A DNA stretch of 64,000 nt from Lepidostoma basale (taxonomy: Eukaryota; Arthropoda; Insecta; Trichoptera; Lepidostomatidae). Below, in pieces: positions 22,051 to 32,699 of this stretch; the stretch's first letter is position 1; each line of letters opens with the position of its first letter. Where the stretch lies: assembly GCA_022606425.2 (NCBI GenBank), contig JAHDVF020000001.1, forward strand, positions 930,001 through 994,000. Reading direction: 5' to 3'. Both the position numbers and the translations under genes were made by a program. The notes under the pieces are model-generated. The model was given only the letters and a program-made list of their open reading frames with translations, ran no database searches and was not told where the DNA came from.

Positions 22051-22734
22051 ATATTTATTTGTTTTTTTTAATTTCACTTAAAATATTAAGGAAAAAAATT
22101 AAGACTGGACGTTACAAAAATGGTTTAAACATAAAGCTGAAAAAGATGAATATAAACTTTTTTTTGGGTGGCATCTTAAGGGTAACGTTTGAACTACACT
22201 ATATTATTAAATCATAACGCGCTTTTGCACAGCTATGTTTAAGACCAATTGGCATCAAAAACTCATTTCAGACTTTTTGTAAACTTGCCACCTTGGTAAT
22301 GTCCAGCCTTCAATTGTTCAATTCACATTAGTATTATTCAAGTTCACAGCAAGTTTGCTTGGATTAAAAAAATGTTTTAAAGATATGAACTGAATTAGGA
22401 TACACACATTCTTGCACCTATACACATGTCATTTTATCCAATAAAATAATTGATATTGAACTTTAATTGTATTTCTATAATATATATTGGGTGTATTTAT
22501 ATACTCCAATATAGCAATAGCGAAGCGTTGCCGGGTCAGCTAGTAAAATATAATATCATTGATTTAAATCTTTGGTGTTAGTCTTTAAAAAAAAACACGG
22601 AGTCATTAAAATATGAATACATAGTAAAAAAAAGTCATCGAAATGTGATCATCGAGGATAATGTGCATTAAGACGATGTTTTAAAGAATTTAGAACGAAG
22701 GAATAATGACGAAATGCGTAGGAAAATTTATGTA
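22051..22734. other. No gene; one end of an unclassified element
   Basis: 22495-22550 in reverse reads ACTAGCTGACCCGGCAACGC, the end motif of the elements at 7482 and 26262. The rest is unassigned. Confidence 0.45.
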
Positions 22735-23000
22735 TTATTCAGAAAATTAAGAAAAGCTCGCTAAGATGGTTTGAACATATGATATGGACGGATGATGGAA
22801 GAACAAAAAAAAATATTATGCAACCAGTGATAATGGAAAAATAAATGTGAGAATGCTGAATAAAACATAGCTAGACCAAATTAATCAATTCAAAAGCAGC
22901 CGATGAAAATCTGAGCAATTAATAATGTAGAGAGGTATGCTTGAAGAGAGTAATGTAGTGGCCCATCATTGCTCCCTTCGCCCTGGGGGAAATTATTTGA
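22735..23000 (+). mobile_element. RTE-A LINE fragment, very decayed
   Basis: AAGATGGTTTGAACATATGA, then ACCAAATTAATCAATTC and CTTCGCCCTGGGG can be aligned with RTE-A. Frames are lost. Confidence 0.45.
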
Positions 23001-23034
23001 CGTTTAATTAATCAGTTTTATATACAATTTGTTT

Positions 23035-23495
23035 TTTGAATGTATACAAATACTTGTTGACAAATACTGGATTTTACCCATTGCGAGTTAATCAATTTTT
23101 AAGGATTAATTGCATCTCAATAGAGACAAAGATGTACATTTTTATGGAAACAGAATATGGTAGTCGAGGCATTTACAGGGCTTATGACCTGTCATTGGTT
23201 GGGTTAAGCGATCACTTAATTAATTAACTTAAATAATCTTAATAGATGGCGCTAGTGTAGATTGACCTAAAAATGTGAAGTTATTTAAAAAATAGAAGCA
23301 TATAAACAAGTTCCAAAAATTTGTCAGACATGGTGGTCGTAAGAAGGGCGGAATGGGGAATGTTGTAAACATAAAGTGATCGCTTAACCCAACCAATGAG
23401 AGGTCATAAGATCTGTAAACGCCTCGACTACCATATTCTGATTCCAAAAAATGTAAATCTTTGGCTCTATTGAGATACAATTAATCCTTAATCAT
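23035..23495. repeat. Foldback element FB-4, full-length with both arms
   Basis: Arms 23099-23218 and 23362-23490 are complementary, ending TTAAGGATTAATTG and CAATTAATCCTTAA, so a TTAA target or TTAA-ending repeat is possible. The interior (GATGGCGCTAGTGTAG...) is not complementary. The satellite block TACAAATACTTGTTGACAAA (23035-23090) precedes it. No transposase is encoded. Confidence 0.7.
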
Positions 23496-23814
23496 ATACA
23501 TATAATATCTTGCATGTTTTGGATTTTTCGCAAATAATATTAATCATACGCCACTGATATTTAAATAGTGATCCCATAGTTAAGTGCCTGTTGATTTCCT
23601 GTAATATTAAATATCAATAAACATATTTTAAAAAAACTTGCTCAACTGGTTTCAGGAAACAGGCTTGCTAGTATCATACCAAACTGACAATAATCAAAGT
23701 TTTTATGTATTTCCAGCAAATATTTTAAACAGGAATTTCCATTATTTCATATCGTAGTGCAAATGATTCCTCATTTGACAAAAACATTTGTAGCATATTT
23801 CGCTACATTTGAAT

Positions 23815-24293
23815 ATTATATTGGATGCATGAAAGCATGGAACTGGCAAAATAACGACGAAAGTAGAATAAATGCAGAAGAAATTAAATCTCTTAGACGA
23901 ATGTGTGTATACTCTGTGTATGATGGAGTGTCGAATAAAAATATAAGAAGTGAATGCAGTTCGAATGATGGTATTATGAACAAAATAATGAGGGGATCAT
24001 TAAGATGGTTTGGACATATGGAAAGAATGAATGTAGAAAGAATGGTAAAAAATATATATGTCAACGATGTAAATGGAACCAGAAATAGAGGAAGACTGAG
24101 GAAAATGTGGCACGATCAAATAAATCAAATATTGAATGTCGGCCATGTGAGGAGTCAGAGAAACGCGCATGCATGACACGATGTATGAATGTTGAGGAAT
24201 CGAGAGAAATATGCCAGGAAAGAAAAGTGTGGCAGTCCATTCTTTCTGAGTACCCCTTCGGGGAGACGGCATGATGGTTAGTTAGTTAGTTCG
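23815..24293 (+). mobile_element. RTE-A LINE 3' copy, nearly open
   Basis: Open over about 120 codons: NNDESRINAEEIKSLRRMC, GIMNKIMRGSLRWFGHMERM, KMWHDQINQILNVGHVRSQ. A two-base loss breaks the Cys-rich end. Tail GGTTAGTTAGTTAGTTCG at about 24276-24293. Confidence 0.8.
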
Positions 24294-24334
24294 TTTTTTT
24301 AATATTATATTATAGATGTTTAAAGAACAATATT

Positions 24335-24940
24335 TAAAGAACGGATATAAGTAGAGATATTATTCAAATATGATCTTCTTCTTCTTCTTCGTCAGCCCTT
24401 ATCGGTCCACTGCTGGATATAGGCCTCCTCCCTTCCCTTCCACTCGTCTCTATCTCCTGCCAGCCGTAGCCACATTTCCCCCCCCCACGGCAGCAATGTC
24501 GTCTGCTCCCTATGTTAAGGGCGGCTGACTTATAAACTCACCAACCCGTTTGGCAAGCGTGGTGTTTAAATGCCAAAAACCCTCAAAACCATAATGCACT
24601 CGAATTCAAATATGATAACAACTTTAATTATAAAATTATACCCAAAATTAATTATCATAAAAAATTATTAAGATAAAATGTTTGTATGTACGGATATGCT
24701 TGGACTTGGACTTAAATATTCTGGCTTACAGTTTATGTAATATTATGTATCAATAAACTTACTTCATTATATGCCACTATGTAGTTTTTATATTTCTACA
24801 GTATCGAAACCGCTTTACTATATTTATTATTTATTGTTTCTTGAACAATTATGAATACGAAGGAAAATGTCCGTTTGTAGAAATTTTATAATATTTTATG
24901 AGAATGACGTGTTTCGCTTTGCATTATCAAATGTGTAGAA
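24335..24940. repeat. Composite repeat, filled-site copy
   Basis: Reverse copy of 20560-20835, interrupted by the LINE end below. Past 24820 it continues into the ACATGT repeat family. There the minus strand reads TTGATAA, T, a GC..GC hairpin, GAAAC, ACGTC (about 24932-24908). Confidence 0.7.
24375..24604 (-). mobile_element. LINE 3' end with 12-bp target duplication
   Basis: TTCAAATATGAT flanks it (24363-24374 and 24605-24616). On the minus strand it ends ATATCCAGCAGTGGACCG, GGGCTGACG, (AAG)n, the usual 3' terminus of an RTE-type LINE (..EAYIQQWTDKG). It is 5' truncated to about 230 bases. Confidence 0.8.
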
Positions 24941-25036
24941 AACGCAGCAGAGCAAAACACGTTATTTAATTATTTATTTGTTTGGGCTAACGAATAGCGA
25001 TTATAGTACATAAATTAAACACAGAAATACAACAAA

Positions 25037-25342
25037 TCAAGAAAGGGTCACTAAGATGGTTTGGACATATGGAACGAATGGATGAGGGAAGAATGGTTAA
25101 AAATATATATACAAGTAGTGTGAATGGTAAAAGAAGTCGAGGAAGGCCAAATATGACATGTCATGACCAAATTAATCAATTTCTGAAGTGCGGCCATCTT
25201 CGAAGTAGGAACAATCGACTAAAGTGCATGTCACGATGTATGAATGTAGAAGTGGCGCGAGAGTTGTGTCAGCATAGAACAATGTGGCGATCCATTCTCT
25301 CTGCCTAACCCTCCGGAGAAACGGCGTGATGGTTAGTTAGAA
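25037..25342 (+). mobile_element. RTE-A LINE 3' copy, divergent subfamily
   Basis: Open for 79 codons: MERMDEGRMVKNIYTSSVN, RGRPNMTCHDQINQFL, CMSRCMNVEVARELC. The subfamily (YTSSV) is closest to 41878-42368. Ends ACGGCGTGATGGTTAGTTAG. Confidence 0.75.
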
Positions 25343-25407
25343 ACAATAGAATAAGGTCAATTACATGTTACCACAAGTGTAAATGAGAATAGTTAAGTAT
25401 ATATGAT

Positions 25408-25545
25408 AAACTTACTAACTATCCAACAATCCTACAGTCTCCCTGAAGGGGTGAGGAGAAAGAATGGACTGCCACACTTTTATTTCCTGACATACTTCTC
25501 AAATCGGTTCCTCAACATTCAAACATCATGCCATGCAGACTACAC
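25408..25545 (-). mobile_element. RTE-A LINE 3' tip
   Basis: TAACTATCC, CTACAGTCTCCCTGAAGGGG and the following C-terminal codons in reverse. Confidence 0.6.
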
Positions 25546-25994
25546 AAACAAAAACACAAAAAACCGATAGAAAATTAGTGGAAGCTTTCAATACCGGCCG
25601 CTAGATGGCACTGGCGAGATGTCCTTGCAAGAGCCCGGAAGCGCGCTCAGTTCCGAATTCGAATAATATTTCCTTAAAAAAAGTCTATTGAAGAAAAATC
25701 GTCATGACATTACATTATCGTACTCTTGACTTCCTTGTTTTTTTTTTGTTTTGCTCGATTTGGGATTATAATTTTGTTGTGTATTAAACGGCTTAAAAGC
25801 ATTGCCGTAATTAATAGACTAACAGAATAGTAATAATAATAAAATATTACGTAAGAAATGTTATGCTTAAAAGGAAAGACTACAATGCTTTTATTTCTTC
25901 AAATATCGTTTGGCCATTTTTTTTAGTATTATAAAGATTTGGCTACCTCTATGTTATATTTACCATGAGTCTTTAATTTATTTCTAAAAATATT
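25546..25994. other. No gene recognised
   Basis: Contains CTAGATGGCACTGGCGAG, reminiscent of the FB interior, and otherwise AT-rich unassigned sequence. Confidence 0.4.
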
Positions 25995-26152
25995 ACAAAA
26001 TCAATCCAACATTAAATGTCGATCACGTAAGGAGTAAAATAATTCCACGAGCTTGCTTGACAAGATGTATGAATGTTGTGGATTCGAGAGAAGTATGTCA
26101 GGTAAGAACAGTGTGGTGGTCTATTATTTCTCTTTACCCTTTAAGTGAGACA
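25995..26152 (+). mobile_element. RTE-A LINE 3' tip fused to a Penelope-type repeat
   Basis: C-terminal block to TCTTTACCCTTTAAGTGAGAC, where the RTE-A end is replaced by GACAGCTGTCGCG of the Penelope-type repeat (26150-26205). Confidence 0.6.
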
Positions 26153-26496
26153 GCTGTCGCGAAAAACAAAAATACAATTGTGATACTTGAAACAAAGTTA
26201 TTTAATTTGACAGTTTAAATCAAATTGGAATGAAAATTATCGTCCAATTTATAAACAACTAGCTGACCCGACGAACTTCGTACCGCCTCAGAATCAATAA
26301 ATGTTGTGTTAACTTATAAGCTAAATTTAATTCACCTTTTTATTGAATTACAATTAATACTTAAAATGAATTAAGTTCATGAAATGTGCAAAAGTCAAAA
26401 TTAAAAATATGAATTACAATGGAATATAATTCACGTGGAAGCCTGCATTAATACCTACTTAAGATGAATTATAAATTGTTAATTAAAAACTTTGTT

Positions 26497-26540
26497 TTAT
26501 GTATCACAATTGTGTTTTTATTTTTTCGCGACAATATATT
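26497..26540 (-). repeat. Penelope-type terminal repeat remnant
   Basis: In reverse: GTCGCGAAAAAATAAAAACA then CAATTGTGATACATAAAACA, the segment that follows the cleavage site in copies 51660 and 52020. It directly abuts the endonuclease relic. Confidence 0.6.
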
Positions 26541-26550
26541 CAACCAAAGT

Positions 26551-26837
26551 GGAATCTACCAGATTAATTGTGAGGATTGTGATGCCGTGTATATTGGAAA
26601 GACGGGTCGATCATTTTGAAGAGGTTATATGAACACAACATTTAATACAAAAACAGAATCATTGTGTGAATTTTGACCATCATTTCAATTCCAAAAACAC
26701 ATTTTTTTTGCATATAACAAACAATTTAAAAAAAAATTGATAAATTAGAAAATTTAGAAATTTTTAAAGCAAAGGCACGTGAATTGAATGTTATAAATAA
26801 CCAAATTCCAGCTTATTCCCCCTTAGTATATATGTAG
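26551..26837 (+). pseudogene. Penelope-like element GIY-YIG endonuclease
   Basis: GIYQINCEDCDAVYIGKTGR starts at 26551 and shows both halves of the GIY-YIG nuclease signature (GIY at 26551-26559, YIG at 26590-26598) with the Cys-x2-Cys spacing typical of Penelope-like endonucleases. TGA follows at 26617-26619. A different frame carries the C-terminus, LEIFKAKARELNVINN then YSPLVYM, ending TAG at 26835-26837. So there is at least one stop and one frameshift. The reverse transcriptase part is missing (5' truncated). In an intact element the enzyme nicks target DNA for reverse transcription. A Penelope-type terminal repeat adjoins it in opposite orientation. Confidence 0.85.
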
Positions 26838-27094
26838 TACATTAAAAACTTTTCCTTTATACAATCTACCAAAAAAATATTAATACTACCTTCCATTTTT
26901 GTCCCTTTCTTACTAATATAATCTGCTTCCTTATAATGTTTATCGTCTTTAATATATTAGGATTCATCGTTTTTGACTCTATATTATGTATGATTGTTCC
27001 TTCTAATAATTGTTTGAATTATTATTATGATTATTATCGTTCTTATTATTTTATTATTATAAATAAATGAATTTCATACAACAACACAACAACA

Positions 27095-27852
27095 ACAACA
27101 AACCATCACGCCGTTTCTCCGCAGGGGTAGGAAGAGAGAATGGACCGCCACACGACTCTATCCTGGCACACCTCTCTAGCTTCCTCCACATTCATACATC
27201 GAGTCATACACGCACGTCGATTCTTCCGGCTTCTGACATGACCAACCTTTAATATTTGATTAATTTGGACATGCCATGTTTTTCTCGGTCTACCTCGACT
27301 CCTTACTCCATTTACATCGTTAACGTATACTTTTTTAACCATTCTTTCTTCACCCATGCGCTCCACATGTCCGAACCAACACAACGAACCATTCATAATT
27401 TTGTTCATAATACCTTCTTTCGCTCTACATTCCTTCCTAATATCAGCATTTGAGATTCTGTCATACATCGTTCTACCACACATACGTCTTAGGGACCTCA
27501 TCTCTACCGCATTTATTCTGCTCTCATCTTTCTTCTGTCAGTTCCATGCATCGCTTCCATACATAGGAGTTGGGACCAGAACTCCATTGTGAACGGCCAT
27601 TTTCGCTTTCATTGATAAATTCTTGTTTCCAATAACTACTTTTAAAGCTCCATTCACTTTGTTACCCGCACCAACCCTTTTTTCAACATCACTGTCCGTT
27701 CGGACATCCGCTGTGAACATGCTACCTAAATACACAAATTCCCTCACCTGTTCCGAGTTCCAAGTTCTCTTCATTTACACTTATATTACAAACTGTCATT
27801 TGCTCTTCCCTTTCAAAAACTAACACCTTTGACTTTCCGACATTCATCAAAA
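27095..27852 (-). mobile_element. RTE-A LINE, long 3' copy
   Basis: Open for 131 codons from MRSLRRMCGRTMYDRISNAD to the SSYPCGETA end, plus an upstream frame with REFVYLGSMFTADVRTDSDV and NGALKVVIGN, separated by a frameshift near 27540. It represents the KVGHVRSRKN subfamily. The 3' end is next to ACAACAACAACAAACC rather than (CTAA)n. Confidence 0.85.
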
Positions 27853-28590
27853 CACGTTAAAACAATTAAATAGCAGACAACATAATTTTGAATAAGTGTG
27901 ATCCATCAATGAACTCCGTTTTCATCATTAGCATCATCATATTCATCATCTGAAGAGTTTGATGATTCAGTGTCCGTATCAATTGAAAAAAGAAATTCCT
28001 CGTCTTCATCTAGCCAAATATTTCGTTTATTAAGTACTCGCGGCTGAATTTCCTATGGTAACAATTCTCTGGACCGAATGTACACAGATACACCTATAAA
28101 ATCAATACAAAATATACAATACGTATTTTTATTATTATTCACTAATCATAAATCGGTTTTTAATCTCTACGGAACACTCATCTGTCATCTTTTTCGAATG
28201 GTAGGTATTAATGGCGCAAATATTCTCTGCTCTCCTTCACAAAAGGGGTTTAACTTTTAGAATAGTCTCTCTTATACTGATTTTTATAACTTTGGGCATT
28301 GTTAATCTAAAATTAATAAAGAAAACCAAAAATCCCGGTGACGATTAAAAAATAACCTCAAATCTTTCACATTGAGTGTTGACATCTGGCATCAACAATA
28401 CACCACCTACGGGCGTTTTCGAAACTAAAATGGAAGCCATGATGTTTTTTGTACTTTGTCTCAGAAGTCAAATATAGTCAAATTTATGACAAATATAATT
28501 AATTTTAAATCATTTAAGTGATTTTTTCAAATGTTTTAATGATTATTCTGTTATCCGGAACGGAGACAAATCCAGCTAATATAAGATCTT
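27853..28590. other. No gene recognised
   Basis: Interior of the unclassified element; includes a GATGATTCAGTGTCCG stretch but no supported protein. Confidence 0.4.
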
Positions 28591-28689
28591 CAAAATTGGT
28601 CCAGCCGTTCTCGAGTTATAAATGGTGTAACTAACACGATTTTTGACTTTGTTTTATATATATAGATATAAAACAAATTATAATAAAAA

Positions 28690-28970
28690 AAACGCGATTG
28701 TTTAACTGGTTTTGCATAGATTTAATCGTATATAAAGTTTACATATCTTTTAAAATTTAGTTCGCCTTGTGAGGGCATTCTCAAACGCGTTTAATATTAT
28801 AATTTATAATTGTATTTTAATAAATACTAATGAAAACGTATGTTTTCTAGAAGTTTTATCATATGTTGTGTGAATGACATTTCACAATTGGAGAAACATT
28901 AACATAAAATATAATGCAACTTCTAGAAAACATACGTTTTCTTTCGTATTAATTATTTAAAATGGGGTTT
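28690..28970. repeat. Hammerhead-type repeats, two adjoining
   Basis: On the minus strand 28784-28778 reads TTGAGAA, then T, a GCC/GGC hairpin and GAACT, a relative of 61185-61220. At 28830-28960 two arms containing AAACGTATGTTTTCTAGAAG face each other around GACATTTCACAATTGGAGAA (ACATGT family). Confidence 0.6.
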
Positions 28971-28984
28971 AACAGAACTACTTC

Positions 28985-29510
28985 TATGTTAGCCATACTT
29001 TGTGTAGTAGATGTTTTATTTGTGTTTTTCTTTTTTATATACTTTGTATATGCAACGCTAACTTAAAAAAAAATTAGATATAGACATGTTTCGGACAATC
29101 GGTTCTTCTTCGGTGATACATATTTAAAATATTATAAAATTGTTTACAAATATGATCAGTTTTGACAGAAGTTATAAAGGTTTATTTTGGAACGTTAATG
29201 CTTTTGTTATAACAAATATTATGAATCAATTTAAAATTAAAAATAATGATTTAAAGTTATTATAGGCGTTCAGGTAATTACTTACAACAAAGGAAATAAA
29301 TCAAAGATTGGACTTGAATCTTTATAACATCTGTCAAAACTGATCATATTTGTTAACAATTTTATAATATTTTAAATATGTATCTTTAAAATATGTATCA
29401 CTGAAGATGGACTGGTTGTCCGAAACATGTCTGATATGTAATTAAAAAAAGGTTTAAAGTTAGTGTTGTATATATACAAAGTATATAAAACAGAAAAAGA
29501 CGAATTTTAC
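28985..29510. repeat. Long inverted repeat carrying two hammerhead-like arms
   Basis: Arms of about 170 bases (29005-29180 and 29315-29505) face each other around a unique centre. Each arm carries TATATACTTTGTATATAC-type ends and a hammerhead-like motif: minus at 29119-29083 (core CCGAAGA, decayed) and plus at 29392-29440 (core intact). A partial copy is at 34505-34725. Confidence 0.75.
29392..29440 (+). ncRNA. Hammerhead-ribozyme-like RNA, best fold in window
   Basis: Stem I: 29392-29400 pairs with 29432-29440 over nine positions (two G-U). Core CTGAAGA at 29401-29407 fits CUGANGA. Then an extra U (29408), stem II GGAC/GTCC (29409-29412, 29418-29421), GAAAC (29422-29426) and ATGTC, giving a GUC site after C29431. 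Stem III would be the palindrome ACATGT (29425-29430), too short to close alone, so pairing between two molecules is likely. Hammerheads are known in Penelope-like elements. The extra U departs from the textbook core, so activity is uncertain. Confidence 0.6.
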
Positions 29511-29942
29511 AGTATTGTTCAAAAACCAATAATTAATTGTGTTTTAGAAAATAAAAACTTCAACCATCAATAATATAAAGCACGAGACCGTATCATCTCC
29601 GATCCTGAATCCTTATTCCATTAGAGGTTATAAGCATCCATTTAGCATTCATGCCAGCACATTGTCCAGTCCGGAAGACAATCACAGCATCTCAAGTGGG
29701 AAGATTGGTCCCGTCCGAGTTCCAGGAAGCGATTATCTCGTTACGGGGCTCGCCTCGCCGCGGTTACAAAAGAGGTGAGCGCATGGACCGGAGATCACTG
29801 GGCATTTGATCATCAGAGAAGCAATTCAGCACACATCCGAGATGTACGACTCTACCAATATTAGATTAATCGGGGGATAGGGAAATCCTTAATTAGGGAG
29901 GTGTCAAGTGCAAGAACCCTATTACATTTAACTTGTAGCAAA
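29511..29942. other. No gene recognised
   Basis: 29590-29830 is mixed-composition and may be an old LINE part, but no domain could be read. Confidence 0.4.
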
Positions 29943-30300
29943 AACTAACTAACTAACTAGCCATCACGCCGTCTCTCCGAAGGGGTAGGCAGAAAGAATG
30001 GACTGCCACACTTTTATTTCCTGACATATTTCTCTCGCTTCCTCAACATTCATACATCGTGTCATGCACGCGTGTCGATTTCTCTGACTCCTCACATGGC
30101 CGACATTCAATATTTTATTTGTTTCTTCTTCGACGGTCTTCCTCTATTTCTGGTTCCATTTACATCGCTAACATATAATTTTTTTACCATTCTTTCTTCA
30201 TTTATTGTTTCCATATGTCCAAACCATCTTAATGATTCTTTCATTATTTTGTTCATAACACCATCATTTGCACCGCATTCACTTCTTATATTTTCAACTA
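29943..30300 (-). mobile_element. RTE-A LINE 3' copy
   Basis: (CTAA)n tail at 29943-29960, C-terminal block, RFGHME-type block, stops near ENIRSECGANDG. A short deletion after RNRGRPSK shifts the frame. Confidence 0.8.
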
Positions 30301-30426
30301 GTAGCAACCCGTGAAATATTCACGGAAGTAAAGATTTTCTACCCTTTAAAAACATGGTTCACTAATCGTATTAAAAAAAAAAAATTAAACTTTTAATGTA
30401 CGATTAATGACGACGAATTAAATTGA

Positions 30427-30552
30427 CGACCTTCGTGGCTGAGTGGTAAGTGCGGGGACTGCCACCCCGAAGGTTCCGGGTTCGATTCCCGGCGAGGGCA
30501 GTGTGATTGACACACTGTCTTTAGAATTCACGTGACAATAAAATGGCGATCT
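30427..30552 (+). mobile_element. tRNA-derived SINE, reference copy
   Basis: Pol III promoter boxes are intact: A-box TGGCTGAGTGG (30436-30446) and B-box GGTTCGATTCC (30479-30489), spaced as in a tRNA. The tail side is GTGTGATTGACACACTGTC then CACGTGACAATAAAATGGCG. It lies between two reverse RTE-A copies. Confidence 0.8.
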
Positions 30553-30960
30553 CTAGATTCCTTCACATTCATACAGCGAGTCATACACGCACGTCGATTC
30601 TTCCGACTTCTAACAGGACCAACCTTTAAAATTTTATTAATTTTGTCGTGCCATGTTTTCCTCGGTCTGCCTCGACTCCGTACTCCATTTGCACCATTAA
30701 CGTATACTTTCTTAACCATTCTTTCTCCATCGCAATCCAACGCAGCGATCCTTACATAATATTGTTCATAATACCTTCTTTCGCTCTACAATCCTTTCTT
30801 TTATCAGCATTTGAGATTCTGTCGTATATCGTTCTACCAAACATACGTCTTAGGGACCTCATCTCGACTGCATTTATTCTGCTCTCATCCTTCATCTGCC
30901 AGTTCCATACTTCGCTTCTATACATTAGAGTTGGGACCAGAACTCCATTGTGAACGCCGC
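30553..30960 (-). mobile_element. RTE-A LINE copy
   Basis: Begins at the MNV.E block (the 3' tip is missing, the SINE sits there) and extends to VHNGVLVPTLMYRSEVWNWQ at about 30950. KVGHVRSRKN-type subfamily with few breaks. Confidence 0.8.
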
Positions 30961-31494
30961 ATTTTAATATTTGATTAATTAACAATTCACATGTTATGAT
31001 TGAATCATTGCCATATAAATATTAATCTTACTCTTAACCGTTTACATACGTACTTGAATTATTAAAATAAATATAGAATTATCTAATACGAGGAAGTCGG
31101 TCGTTATGCATTACGTGTATATTTGAGTTAAATATTTAAGTGTTTACATTATGCGGCTGTCAAAGATTTGCACATAATCTTTTAGGAGTTGCGATTGGAA
31201 CTAGAGGCGACGGCGACGTGTGCAATAGACTCAACAATGTCAGTACGACATGTGTGCCTCCCACACTCCGGTATAATTTGGAAACAAAATGATTCCGGTA
31301 ATCGTGGGAATATCCTTTATTTGTTCTGTTTGTGTGTGTGTGGTAATTGGGCCATTGTTTAGGAAACGTCGAATGTGGGGTATTCTGTTTTTAAAAAATT
31401 AACCACTTTTGTTTATTGAAATTTATTGACACAAGTTTTTGTAAGTAAATAAAATAAATGAGGAATAATTATAATTAAATAAAACGATATTTTA
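30961..31494. other. No gene recognised
   Basis: 31180-31300 is less AT-rich but shows no supported frame. A (TG)n run lies near 31330. Confidence 0.4.
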
Positions 31495-32030
31495 ACAATG
31501 TTTTTTTAAACTTATACACAACTCCAACTTTATTAAAAAAAACGTTTCGGACACAGAAGCCCTTTATCAGTATTAAATAAATATTATAATATCTGTCAAA
31601 ACACATATTGTTCTATTTGCCGCGCTGCAGAACCAACCTGCTGGTTATGCCTGTGGGTAGGGCAATCTTATTGCTTAATCGGGTCGCCTCGGAAGTCGAC
31701 ATATTTCGTGATAGTGTGAGTTGCCTTAGGGATGCAATATCACTGTTATGGTTTTTTCTACTGCCTTAATCTTAATGGGTTTTTTTATGCTTCTCTAATA
31801 AATTTTTATTTTGTAATTGCAAAACGATCTGGAATTATATATCTGTAATGTTTGTGATTTTTATTCAAATAAAGTAAATGAAATGAAAACTGGCCACATT
31901 ATAAATTTTTTATATGTTAATATAATTATATAATATTTATATCACTGATAAAAGGGCTTCTGTGTCCGAAACATGTTTGTTTTTTTTTTAATTATTATTT
32001 TTTCAATAAAGTAGGTGTTGTTTACAAAGT
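31495..32030. repeat. Inverted hammerhead-like repeat, CUGAUAA variant
   Basis: Left arm in reverse and right arm forward (31930-31975) share CTGATAA, AAGGGCTTCTGTGTCC and GAAAC. The G8 position is A without a matching change at C3, so these look inactive. A CR1-type LINE end (31620-31885) sits between the arms. Confidence 0.55.
31620..31885 (+). mobile_element. CR1-type LINE 3' end, relative of CR1-G
   Basis: Reads MPVGRAILLLNRVASEVDIF then SCLRDAISLLW and stop, with a UTR ending AAATAAAGTAAATGAAATGA. Same terminal layout as CR1-G but divergent. Confidence 0.65.
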
Positions 32031-32299
32031 TTAAAAAATTAACATTGTTAACATTACGACGAATATAGAAGAAACACGATATTTTTTAACTGCATCCACT
32101 TTTGTATTTCTTTTCACAACGACTTGGCTGGCTGGCATCGACAGACCAGTCATAAATACAAAAGTGGCAGTAGTTACAAAAAAACATAATTAAATTTAAT
32201 TATTATTTTAAAATCTCCTAAGAACCACAGAAATGCGGACTATTTCCTATGATCCATTGCGGGAATGACACTTAAAGATAGTGTGAGAATTTTTAATAT

Positions 32300-32475
32300 A
32301 AATAAGATCGGCAAATGTTGAAGATGATGTGCAATGCGAAAGAACGAGAAGACGCAATTGGGGAGAGTATGTCCTGAAAGAGTGATAAGTAAAACGGCAA
32401 ATGAGGACCAACGGAAAATCGCCCTAAAGGAAGACCACCCAAAATATGGTACCACAGCTGGATATCTACATCCCA
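32300..32475 (+). mobile_element. RTE-type LINE tail fragment
   Basis: GGACCAACGGAAAATCGCCC through CCACAGCTGGATATCTACAT resembles the GRPPKRW..D..-type end of RTE LINEs, with stops. It joins directly to an RTE-A piece. Confidence 0.4.
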
Positions 32476-32660
32476 GGAACGTATATGATAGACATTCAAA
32501 TGCAAAAATAAAAAGTGAATTCAGTGCAAATGAAATTGACGTGAACAAAATAATCAAGAGATCATTAAGATGGTTTGGACACGTGGAAAGATTGAATGAA
32601 AAAATAATGATAAAGAAATTGTATGTAAACGACGTAAACCAAATTCGTAAAAAACAGCCT
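32475..32660 (+). mobile_element. RTE-A LINE internal fragment
   Basis: YDRHSNAKIKSEFSANEIDV then KRSLRWFGHVERLNE and KLYVNDVNQI. Neither end of the family is present. Confidence 0.7.
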
Positions 32661-32699
32661 TCAAATATAAACTATGTTTTAAAATAATAGAATGATAAT

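Larger units (their letters stand above)
26262..28672. mobile_element. Unclassified element hosting nested insertions
   Basis: Left end CTAGCTGACCCGACGAACTT (about 26269). Right end CCAGCCGTTCTCGAGTTATA through ATATATATAGAT (about 28600-28672). Penelope-like and RTE-A pieces (26497-26837, 27095-27852) lie inside. No protein of its own was recognised. The pairing of the two ends as one element is an inference. Confidence 0.45.

Noticed and set aside
23099..23227. 63-codon frame across the FB-4 arm
   Set aside because: The same frame appears on the other arm in reverse; it reflects the inverted repeat.
30436..30489. Possible tRNA gene
   Set aside because: A- and B-boxes are present but there is no complete cloverleaf, and the unit recurs four more times with the same non-tRNA tail, so it is a SINE.
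31930..31975. Active hammerhead at CTGATAA
   Set aside because: Core G8 is A while C3 is unchanged, and the cleavage triplet is GUU; likely dead.
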